The notes under the pieces were generated by a model. It saw only the letters and a list, made by a program, of their open reading frames with translations, searched no databases and had not been told where the DNA came from. Positions 17,266 through 24,137 of a stretch of DNA of 64,000 nt are shown one piece after another. The stretch is from JAFGUB01 sp050305515 (GTDB lineage Bacteria > Campylobacterota > Campylobacteria > Campylobacterales > Sulfurimonadaceae). The position numbers were made by a program, and so were the translations under genes. Every line of letters starts with the position of its first letter. Position 1 is the stretch's first letter. Location of the stretch: NCBI GenBank assembly GCA_050305515.1, contig JBNLFL010000040.1:1-64000 (forward strand). The letters run 5' to 3'.

Positions 17266-18358
17266 GTTTCAAACTCCAAGCCCAATCAAGTAATTTTGTC
17301 CAATTGTTTTCCCAGTTATAATCTTTTAATGTTCTTTCAAATCCAGCTTTTGCAATTTTTATCCTCTCTTCATCATGAGCCAAATAGTACTCTATGAGCT
17401 CAATAGCATGATCTGTATTATCATAAAAAACAGCTTCTTTATTTGGCTCAAAGATCAGTTCGTGCGCGTTCGCTCCTGCTTTATCACAAATTTGCATCAT
17501 ACCGTGATATGGCGTTTCATACATTCGCATATTTCCAGTTTCTGTCGGTTCTGGTGAAACATGCATATTCAGGCCTATTTTTGTATTGAAATAAAGTGTT
17601 TCTCTGTTTTCATAACTGATACCTGTAACTCTATGAAAGAAAAATGGTTTGCCAAAAATGGCTCTTACTGTTGCGATATACCCACCTATTGGCCATCTAC
17701 CATGAATTTGAAACTTATCACCAAAATGTTTTTTTAATTTTATTAGTCTATCTACTTTACTGCCATGCGGATAGCCCACATAATTTCCAACATAAACTAG
17801 GTCCACATTTCTATTTTTAAAAAACTCATCATTTGCATCTGGCAGTTTTATTGTTTTTGGAGAGAGTGGAAACCACATGCTATTATGACAACCCCACTTT
17901 TTTAGTGAATCTTCAAATAGATCTGTTTGACTGTAACTTGGCGATATGTAAAATGCGCCATCAAAGGCCCACAAATGAGGGATACCTCTCGTATATGTGG
18001 AGTATGGGTCATCTATGAAGCCCAATATTTTGATCTTGTCTTTTAAATATTTATGCAGTATCTCTGGATGAATGGGATTAAATGTACTCATAACGAAAAT
18101 ATCAAAATCTATAAATTTATCTAAAAAATCTTCGACATATCTCATATAACTTTTATTTTTGTATCTATAAAGAGTATCTATTTCGTGCATAAATCCAAAA
18201 TTTCTTTTTCTATCCCATCTGCTAAGTCCACCATTTAAAAAATCTCTCCAATCACCATGTTTATCATCAGAAAAATATGGATATGGATCCAAATTATCCA
18301 GATAGTAACCGTTTAAATTTTCTATTTTTGGCAGATTAAAAGCAAAAACTTTTTTCAT
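17252..18358 (-). CDS. CgeB-like glycosyltransferase
   Basis: A 368-aa protein. The C-terminal half (ISYENRETLYFNTKIGLNMHV, GNMRMYETPYHGMMQIC, and a final LAHDEERIKIAKAGFERTLKDYNWENNW) resembles the CgeB/DUF3880-type glycosyltransferase family, where an E-rich loop contacts the nucleotide sugar. The N-terminal part is less recognisable. It ends one base before the next gene starts upstream on the map (18359). Donor and acceptor are unknown. Confidence 0.68.
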   Translation of the reverse strand: MKKVFAFNLPKIENLNGYYLDNLDPYPYFSDDKHGDWRDFLNGGLSRWDRKRNFGFMHEIDTLYRYKNKSYMRYVEDFLDKFIDFDIFVMSTFNPIHPEILHKYLKDKIKILGFIDDPYSTYTRGIPHLWAFDGAFYISPSYSQTDLFEDSLKKWGCHNSMWFPLSPKTIKLPDANDEFFKNRNVDLVYVGNYVGYPHGSKVDRLIKLKKHFGDKFQIHGRWPIGGYIATVRAIFGKPFFFHRVTGISYENRETLYFNTKIGLNMHVSPEPTETGNMRMYETPYHGMMQICDKAGANAHELIFEPNKEAVFYDNTDHAIELIEYYLAHDEERIKIAKAGFERTLKDYNWENNWTKLLDWAWSLKHESR

Positions 18359-18889
18359 CTATTTAACCGCTTCAATATTTAAACTCATCAACTTTCCATA
18401 CTCTTTGTCCATATGAGGATAATAAGCTTGTGAGTAATCATCTACATCAGCATGTTCGGTACCTCTCCAGTCATACCTGTATACATCTTTGAAGCCTACA
18501 TCGAATAGAGCTTGTTTTAATGTCTTGTAATCAAAAATATTGTAATGGATATTATAGAGATAGTTTTGTCTTCCCATAAGTGGACCGATTACCAATGAGA
18601 GATCCTTGGTTTGCATATACAGTTCGCAACATGCTTCAAAATCTGGTACAGAAATCCTAAGTATTCCTCCATCTTTTAACACCCTGCGCCACTCTGATAA
18701 AACTTTTTTTAATTTATTTCTATGGAAATGTTCCAACACGTGGCAATTATAAATTAACTCTATAGAATTGTCTTCAAACATGCCAAGATCATCTATGCTT
18801 GTTAAATAGTCTATATGGTCATAATTCATCAGATCAATATGCGTAAAACCTTCTATATACCTTTTTCCACAACCTAAATGTAGTTTCAA
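18359..18889 (-). CDS. SAM-dependent methyltransferase
   Basis: The 176-aa protein begins MKLHLGCGKRYIEGFTHIDL, where the SAM-binding motif lies at the very N terminus, as in small glycan-cluster methyltransferases. Further motifs are IYNCHVLEHFHRN and WRRVLKDGGILRISVP. I chose the TTG at 18889 because AAGGAG stands 6 nt upstream and the longer frame from 18967 only repeats the end of the upstream dehydrogenase gene in another frame. This leaves a 16-nt gap rather than a 62-nt overlap. Confidence 0.8.
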   Translation of the reverse strand: MKLHLGCGKRYIEGFTHIDLMNYDHIDYLTSIDDLGMFEDNSIELIYNCHVLEHFHRNKLKKVLSEWRRVLKDGGILRISVPDFEACCELYMQTKDLSLVIGPLMGRQNYLYNIHYNIFDYKTLKQALFDVGFKDVYRYDWRGTEHADVDDYSQAYYPHMDKEYGKLMSLNIEAVK

Positions 18890-18905
18890 TGTATCTCCTT
18901 TTCGC

Positions 18906-20144
18906 TTATAAGCGCATTGTTGAATTTCTAAGAATAGATTTGATGTCATACGTAAGAATACCTTCAAGACTGACCATTTTGAAGGCGTTATGAGCTACTG
19001 CCAGCACCACTGCATTATATGTATTATAGTCCGGGGTAGCAAGCAACGGTAATAAGTACTCATGCTCTACCTCTTTGGCATCTGCCCAGGGGTCTGTGAC
19101 ATCGACATGACAGCCAAATTCCTGCAACTCTTTAATAACGTCAATGACTCTGCTGTTACGAATGTCCGGGCAGTTCTCTTTAAACGTAATGCCCATCACC
19201 AGTACTTTTGAGCCTTCGATTTTGAAGCCTTTTTTAATCATGAGCTTGATGACCTGATTGGCCACGTAGATGCCCATGTTGTCATTCAGACGGCGTCCGG
19301 CAAGAATAATCTCGGGGTTGTAACCCACCGCCTGAGCTTTATGGGTTAGGTAATAAGGGTCCACCCCAATACAGTGACCACCTACAAGACCCGGCTTGAA
19401 AGGCAGAAAGTTCCATTTGGTGCCTGCCGCTTCAAGAACGGCGTGGGTGTCAATGCCCAGACGGTTGAAGATGATGGCCAGTTCGTTCACAAAAGCAATG
19501 TTGATGTCGCGCTGCGAGTTTTCAATGACCTTGGCGGCTTCGGCCACTTTAATGGTAGGTGCCAAATGGGTACCTGCGGTGATGATGGACGCATAAAGCG
19601 CATCGACCCGCTGGCCAATCTCGGGCGTGGAGCCCGCCGTAACCTTTTTGATTTTGGTGACGGTGTGTTCCTTGTCGCCGGGGTTGATGCGCTCTGGTGA
19701 GTAACCGCAGAAAAAATCTTCATTGAACTTCAGACCCGAGAACTTCTCAAGCACCGGAATGCAGTCCTCTTCGGTGGCACCGGGGTAAACGGTGCTTTCG
19801 TAAATGACGATGTCCCCGCGTTTTAGCACCTTGCCCACACTCTCGCTGGCTTTGATGAGCGGTGTGAGGTCGGGGCGTTTGTAGTTGTCAATGGGCGTCG
19901 GCACAGTGACAATAAAGATGTTGCACTCCCGAAGCGCTTCAAGGTTACATGTAAACTGCATGCCGTTGGCAATGGCCTCTTGAAGCTGGGCTTTGGAGAG
20001 CTCAAGCGTACGGTCATGACCACTTTGGAGTTCGTCGATGCGCCACTGGGCGATATCAAACCCGGTGACGGCATATTTACTTGAGAAGGCATGGGCCAGA
20101 GGAAGACCGACGTAACCCAGACCGATAACGGCGATTTTATCCAT
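18906..20144 (-). CDS. Nucleotide-sugar (UDP-HexNAc-type) 6-dehydrogenase
   Basis: NAD-dependent four-electron oxidation of a UDP-sugar to a UDP-uronic acid. The 412-aa protein has VIGLGYVGLPLAHAF, the catalytic cysteine in VGGHCIGVDPYYLTHKA and the C-terminal GITFKENCPDIRNS. The GGHCIGVDPYYL form is typical of the WbpA/WbpO/TviB class acting on UDP-GlcNAc or UDP-GalNAc rather than UDP-glucose. ATG 20144 overlaps the epimerase end by 8 nt and has AAGGAAA upstream. GC-richer composition returns here, so this gene is near the cassette boundary. A palindrome near residue 66 reads FTCN. Confidence 0.87.
   Translation of the reverse strand: MDKIAVIGLGYVGLPLAHAFSSKYAVTGFDIAQWRIDELQSGHDRTLELSKAQLQEAIANGMQFTCNLEALRECNIFIVTVPTPIDNYKRPDLTPLIKASESVGKVLKRGDIVIYESTVYPGATEEDCIPVLEKFSGLKFNEDFFCGYSPERINPGDKEHTVTKIKKVTAGSTPEIGQRVDALYASIITAGTHLAPTIKVAEAAKVIENSQRDINIAFVNELAIIFNRLGIDTHAVLEAAGTKWNFLPFKPGLVGGHCIGVDPYYLTHKAQAVGYNPEIILAGRRLNDNMGIYVANQVIKLMIKKGFKIEGSKVLVMGITFKENCPDIRNSRVIDVIKELQEFGCHVDVTDPWADAKEVEHEYLLPLLATPDYNTYNAVVLAVAHNAFKMVSLEGILTYDIKSILRNSTMRL
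19945..19954. repeat. TTACATGTAA palindrome in UDP-sugar dehydrogenase gene
   Basis: Exact copy, read as FTCN. Confidence 0.95.
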
Positions 20145-21219
20145 GTGCAATTTCCTTTTTGAAAAACTCAAGATACCAGTCTATAAAGTTGTCAATGCCT
20201 TTCTGAATTGGAGTCGCAGGTTTATAATCAAGATCGATTACTAGATCTTCAACATTAGCGTAGGTTGCGGGAACATCACCTGCCTGAATAGGCAGCATGT
20301 TTTTTTGAATTGTTTTGCCAAGCTTCTTCTCGATAGCAGTAATGAAGTCCATGAGCCTTACAGGATTGTTGTTGCCAATATTATAGATTTTATAAGGAGC
20401 CGATGAATTTGAAGGGTCAGGGTGTTTGCCGCTCCATGATGCATTGGCTTTTGCAGGATTGTCGATCACGCGAACGACTCCTTCGACAATGTCATCAATG
20501 TAGGTGAAGTCGCGCAGCATATTACCTTGATTAAACACATCAATGGCGCGACCTTCAAGCGCGGCTTTGGTAAAGAGAAAAAGCGCCATATCGGGACGTC
20601 CGTAGGGGCCATAGACGGTAAAAAAGCGCAAGCCGGTTGTAGAAATACCATAAAGGTGGCTGTAGGTGTGTGCCATTAGCTCGTTGGATTTTTTAGATGC
20701 AGCGTAAAGGCTGATGGGGTGATCGACATTGTCAGAGGTGCTAAAGGGAAGATCCTCGTTAAGTCCGTAAACCGAAGAGCTTGAAGCGTAAGAAAGGTTG
20801 TTGACACCATGGTGACGGCACGCCTCGAGAATATTAATGAAACCTACAATATTACTTTGGATATATGCATCGGGATTGGTTAGACTGTAACGTACACCTG
20901 CCTGTGCCGCAAGGTTGCATACAGCATCAAATTCTTCGGTAGCAAAGAGTGTCATGAGGTTGGCTTTATCTTCAAGGTCAAGCTTGATGAATCGATAATT
21001 GGAATGAGTTTTTGAGGAAAAAAGTGTGTTGTAGGCGATATGCACACCTGAGTCGATATTTGTAATGATGCCACTACGCTTCAGTCTTCCGTATTTGACC
21101 CGTTGGTCGTAATAGTCGTTGATATTGTCAAGTCCGACGACTTCATCTCCTCGTTCAAGTAATCGTAGTGCCAGGTGGCTGCCGATGAATCCGGCAGTTC
21201 CAGTAATAAGTATTTTCAT
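20137..21219 (-). CDS. UDP-glucuronate 4-epimerase-like NAD epimerase
   Basis: A 360-aa extended SDR enzyme with the NAD site TGTAGFIGSHLA, NINDYYDQRVKYGRL, YASSSSVYG, catalytic Tyr-x3-Lys in YAASKKSNE and RFFTVYGPYGRPDMA. The layout resembles CapI/LspL-type UDP-GlcA 4-epimerases. With the dehydrogenase next to it, it could make a galacto-configured uronic acid, though action on a neutral UDP-HexNAc cannot be excluded. It overlaps the flippase gene by 4 nt. Confidence 0.85.
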   Translation of the reverse strand: MKILITGTAGFIGSHLALRLLERGDEVVGLDNINDYYDQRVKYGRLKRSGIITNIDSGVHIAYNTLFSSKTHSNYRFIKLDLEDKANLMTLFATEEFDAVCNLAAQAGVRYSLTNPDAYIQSNIVGFINILEACRHHGVNNLSYASSSSVYGLNEDLPFSTSDNVDHPISLYAASKKSNELMAHTYSHLYGISTTGLRFFTVYGPYGRPDMALFLFTKAALEGRAIDVFNQGNMLRDFTYIDDIVEGVVRVIDNPAKANASWSGKHPDPSNSSAPYKIYNIGNNNPVRLMDFITAIEKKLGKTIQKNMLPIQAGDVPATYANVEDLVIDLDYKPATPIQKGIDNFIDWYLEFFKKEIAHG

Positions 21220-22928
21220 ATGCTAGTTCTTTGTGTAATATTTGAATTTTTCAATTCAATAGTTCTTTGACAATTTTGAATAGTACTAAGTCGATGTGCA
21301 ACCACAATTAAAGTTTTATTTAAACAGATTTTATACACCTCTTCCATAATTTTTGCTTCCGTTACACTATCCAACGCGCTCGTTGCTTCATCAAGGACTA
21401 GAATTTCCGGATCATGATAGAGTGCACGCGCGATGGCGATGCGCTGTTTCTGTCCACCACTGAGGTTGATACCTCCTTCACCCACATGGGTGTCGATGCC
21501 ATCGTGGTCGCGCTCGAGTACTTCGAGCATCTGTGCTTGCCCCAAAACAGTGCGTATTCGATCTTCATAGATAACATCATCAAAGGCCACGTTCTGGGCT
21601 ACAGTGCCGTTAAAAAGGTAAATACTCTGAGGAATATAGCCTATTTTATGCCGCCATGCGCGGATGTTTTCATCACAGAGTTCCACGCCGTCGATGAAAA
21701 TAGATCCACTTTTGGGACGGTAGAGTCCCATGATCAGATCGGCCAAAGTCGATTTACCGCTGCCACTCTCTCCCACAAAGGCAATGTGTTCACCTTTGCA
21801 AATGGTAAGGGAAAAATCTTCAATGATCGGGTTGTTACTTTGATAAGCAAAAGAGACGTTTTTAAGTATGATCTTTTGCTCAAAGTGTATAGGAACTATA
21901 TGTACAGATTCATTTTCATACATTAAATCATTGTGAATGATCTCCAAAGAGCGGTAGTGAAAGAGAATCTGGTGGTAGCTGTTGATGATACGGTTGGCTG
22001 ACGGCATCAGGCGGTAGAGCCCTAAAATAAACATTGACAACAGTGCTATTGCCGAGCTAATGTCTTGCTCATATTTCCACACTAGATAAACCACCATAAA
22101 TGCGATCAGCGAAAACCCTACAGCTTCAAGCAGCAGTCGTGGTGCGTGTGAAAGTGCTTCGTTACTGATGTTGGCTTGGGCGTAGTTGTAACTGGCCTCT
22201 TTGAAGCGCTCCAAAATGGTTTCATCGTTGCCACGCAGCTTCATGAGTTTGAAATTGCCTAGTGTCGCGGTAATTACCTCGAAAAAGCGCTTTTGATGCA
22301 CCTCTCGATTTGCTCCGGCTTGTTTGAAATGCTTGGATAGGCCAAAAACGACGACTCCGGCATTGAGAGCAAGAAGAAGCGTCAGCAACAGGGTGATTTT
22401 GGTATTGACATAGAGCATCATGGCGTAGATTAACAAGGCAACGCAAAGTTCGCTCATCATAAAGAGTAGTGCTGCGAGTAAAATAGTGAGGTTACGTGCC
22501 TCTTGAGTGATGGTTTTAGTCAGATCGCTGCTGCTTCGGGCAGTAAACTCACGATAAGGCAGGCCAAGATAATTTTCGAAAAGGCGATATGCCAGTAGAT
22601 GGTAGTGCCCTTGGGCGAAGCGTGAAAGTAGATAAAAGTAGATAAAATTGATACCGCTTCGTAACAGGTAAAAGAGAATCAGTGTAAGCCCGAAGCTGAT
22701 CACAAAGTAGCTGGGATGTGTGAAGCCTAATGCAGAATAAATTGCTTGAAAATAGGGATTGCTTTCAATCAAATCGAAATTGCCTGCGACTGCAATAAAA
22801 GGCATGATGATGGATACACCAACGGTCTCGATAAGGGAAATAGCCATAGAAAAAATCAGCAAACCAACCAAAAAATGCCGATCCTGCCTTGAAAGCAAAG
22901 CTAAGATACGTCGCGCGAAGAGATTCAT
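21216..22928 (-). CDS. pglK: ABC-type lipid-linked oligosaccharide flippase
   Basis: A 570-aa half transporter with about six membrane helices in the first 320 residues and an ATPase domain with Walker A GESGSGKST, signature LSGGQKQR and Walker B ILVLDEATSALD. By family and context it is PglK, which flips the undecaprenyl-PP heptasaccharide to the periplasm for PglB. Here it sits at the opposite end of the operon from pglB, separated by the variable cassette. The start overlaps the regulator stop by 4 nt. Confidence 0.9.
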   Translation of the reverse strand: MNLFARRILALLSRQDRHFLVGLLIFSMAISLIETVGVSIIMPFIAVAGNFDLIESNPYFQAIYSALGFTHPSYFVISFGLTLILFYLLRSGINFIYFYLLSRFAQGHYHLLAYRLFENYLGLPYREFTARSSSDLTKTITQEARNLTILLAALLFMMSELCVALLIYAMMLYVNTKITLLLTLLLALNAGVVVFGLSKHFKQAGANREVHQKRFFEVITATLGNFKLMKLRGNDETILERFKEASYNYAQANISNEALSHAPRLLLEAVGFSLIAFMVVYLVWKYEQDISSAIALLSMFILGLYRLMPSANRIINSYHQILFHYRSLEIIHNDLMYENESVHIVPIHFEQKIILKNVSFAYQSNNPIIEDFSLTICKGEHIAFVGESGSGKSTLADLIMGLYRPKSGSIFIDGVELCDENIRAWRHKIGYIPQSIYLFNGTVAQNVAFDDVIYEDRIRTVLGQAQMLEVLERDHDGIDTHVGEGGINLSGGQKQRIAIARALYHDPEILVLDEATSALDSVTEAKIMEEVYKICLNKTLIVVAHRLSTIQNCQRTIELKNSNITQRTSI

Positions 22929-23257
22929 ATGATCGACTCGTGCTTGATACGTTCTTTATCTTCTGCCAAAGAGCGTTGCAGCGTCTCATATTCCATTTTT
23001 TTAATCTTGATATAGGCTTCAGTCAGGGCAATTTTCTCACGAATACCCTCGCTGGTCAGGAGATAGCGGTATCCCTTTTTTTGTTCGGACTTGACGAAAT
23101 TTTCCATCTTCACCAATCCTTTGGCGACAAGAGCCTTGAGGATGTAGTTGACCTTGCCTACGCTATATCCCACTTCGTCGGCGAGGCTCTGCTGGGAACT
23201 GTGTGATTCAACGTTTTGGAGTACATGTAATACATCAAACGGGTCGGTCTTTTTCAA
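22925..23257 (-). CDS. MarR-like EPS-associated transcriptional regulator
   Basis: A small winged-helix protein of 110 aa (MKKTDPFDVLHVLQN, SSQQSLADEVGYSVGKVNYI, KALVAKGLVKMENF) followed by a C-terminal helix. It resembles the MarR-type regulators often found at the head of exopolysaccharide clusters. TTG at 23257 is preferred as start because AAGGA lies 9 nt upstream and the frame upstream of it runs through the promoter. It is the first gene of the 20.6-kb operon. A palindrome at 23273-23289 overlapping its own promoter suggests autoregulation. Its role in controlling the pgl operon is inference. Confidence 0.82.
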   Translation of the reverse strand: MKKTDPFDVLHVLQNVESHSSQQSLADEVGYSVGKVNYILKALVAKGLVKMENFVKSEQKKGYRYLLTSEGIREKIALTEAYIKIKKMEYETLQRSLAEDKERIKHESII

Positions 23258-23272
23258 ACGGGAGGTTCCTTT

Positions 23273-23317
23273 TTCATTCAATGAATGAATGCTACTTGAA
23301 TTCGTGTTTACTGTCAA
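23273..23317 (-). promoter_or_regulatory. Promoter and palindromic operator of the glycosylation operon
   Basis: On the minus strand TTGACA (23312-23317), a 17-nt spacer and TAGCAT (23289-23294) form a near-consensus sigma70 promoter with a start near 23282. The 17-bp palindrome TTCATTCAATGAATGAA at 23273-23289 covers the end of the -10 box and the start point, an ideal position for a repressor. The divergent gene at 23337 has no SD and a TAAAAT only 6 nt before its ATG, so it may be leaderless. Confidence 0.65.
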
Positions 23318-23336
23318 GTTGCAGTAAAATAGCGCC

Positions 23337-23576
23337 ATGAAACATTTAATACTTTTAATAGCAGCAATTGTAACGCTGGCGGCTGAGCAGCAGTATCACT
23401 ATACCGATGCTTTTGATATGGACCGTACTACGGCCTGCGACAAAGCTATGGCTATGACTCAAAAGATCAAAAATCTCGAGGAACGAACCGGCTGCAACTG
23501 CGAGAAGATGGACTTTGACGGATGGCGCTGTCTGGTGCGCTATACGCTTAAGAACGGGGCTGATGCCGCGAACTGA
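23337..23576 (+). CDS. Small exported protein of unknown function
   Basis: A 79-aa product with a short basic N terminus and hydrophobic core (KHLILLIAAIVTLAAEQQ), which looks like a Sec signal peptide. The mature part has four cysteines in ACDKAM, GCNCEKM and RCLVRY, so disulfides in the periplasm are possible. I do not recognise a family. No SD precedes the ATG. It overlaps the following methyltransferase by 14 nt, and it is divergent from the glycosylation operon. Confidence 0.6.
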   Translation: MKHLILLIAAIVTLAAEQQYHYTDAFDMDRTTACDKAMAMTQKIKNLEERTGCNCEKMDFDGWRCLVRYTLKNGADAAN

Positions 23577-24135
23577 TACCTGCCGGTTTTATGCGGCGGC
23601 ACTTCGCAAGCATGGGCGCAGTGTCCAGGGATTGCACTGGAACTCGCTTCCTTCGCAGCAAATACGTTTTGAAATTCTGACGCAGTTGTTGCCCGGGGAT
23701 CTTTCGGAAATCACGCTGGTAGATGCCGGATGCGGATTTGGAGATCTTTATCACCATCTTGCATGTAAGCCTTCACACTACATTGGGGTGGAGCTGATGC
23801 CTGACATGGTCGAGGAGGCGCGCAAGCGGACGGGCTGTGAGATATGGCATGCCAACATGCTCGAAGACCCGCTGCCCGCTGCCGATTATTATGTCTGCAG
23901 CGGTGCCATGAACATATTCAGCCGTTTTGAAACGCGTCTGTTTATCAAACGGGCATTGCAGTCGGCGCAGAAGGGTTTTGTGTTTAATATTCTCATGGGA
24001 AAAGATGAATCGATGATCTACAACTATTTTCTGCCGCACGAAATGCGGGTTATTGCCAGAGAAGAGGGCGTTACATGTAAGATCATAACTGGCTATCTGG
24101 AGCGTGACATGAGTGTTGCGATGCTGCACTCCTAA
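23563..24135 (+). CDS. SAM-dependent methyltransferase
   Basis: A 190-aa class I methyltransferase with LVDAGCGFGDLYHHL (SAM site), YIGVELMPDMVEEAR and a later FNILMGKDESMIYNYF. The start ATG 23563 lies inside the end of the upstream gene, which removes 16 poorly supported residues that read the other gene in a shifted frame. The stop is 2 nt before the asnB start, so it is coupled to it. The substrate is unknown. An exact palindrome near residue 170 reads VTCK. Confidence 0.75.
   Translation: MPRTDTCRFYAAALRKHGRSVQGLHWNSLPSQQIRFEILTQLLPGDLSEITLVDAGCGFGDLYHHLACKPSHYIGVELMPDMVEEARKRTGCEIWHANMLEDPLPAADYYVCSGAMNIFSRFETRLFIKRALQSAQKGFVFNILMGKDESMIYNYFLPHEMRVIAREEGVTCKIITGYLERDMSVAMLHS
24071..24080. 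repeat. TTACATGTAA palindrome in methyltransferase gene
   Basis: Exact copy, read as VTCK. Confidence 0.95.
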
Positions 24136-24137
24136 TT

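Noticed and set aside
18890..18967. Longer N terminus for the methyltransferase at 18359
   Set aside because: It reads the end of the upstream dehydrogenase gene out of frame. TTG 18889 has AAGGAG at the right distance.
23258..23338. ATG start of the EPS-type regulator at 23338
   Set aside because: The extra residues would be encoded by the promoter and operator and do not look like protein. TTG 23257 has an SD.
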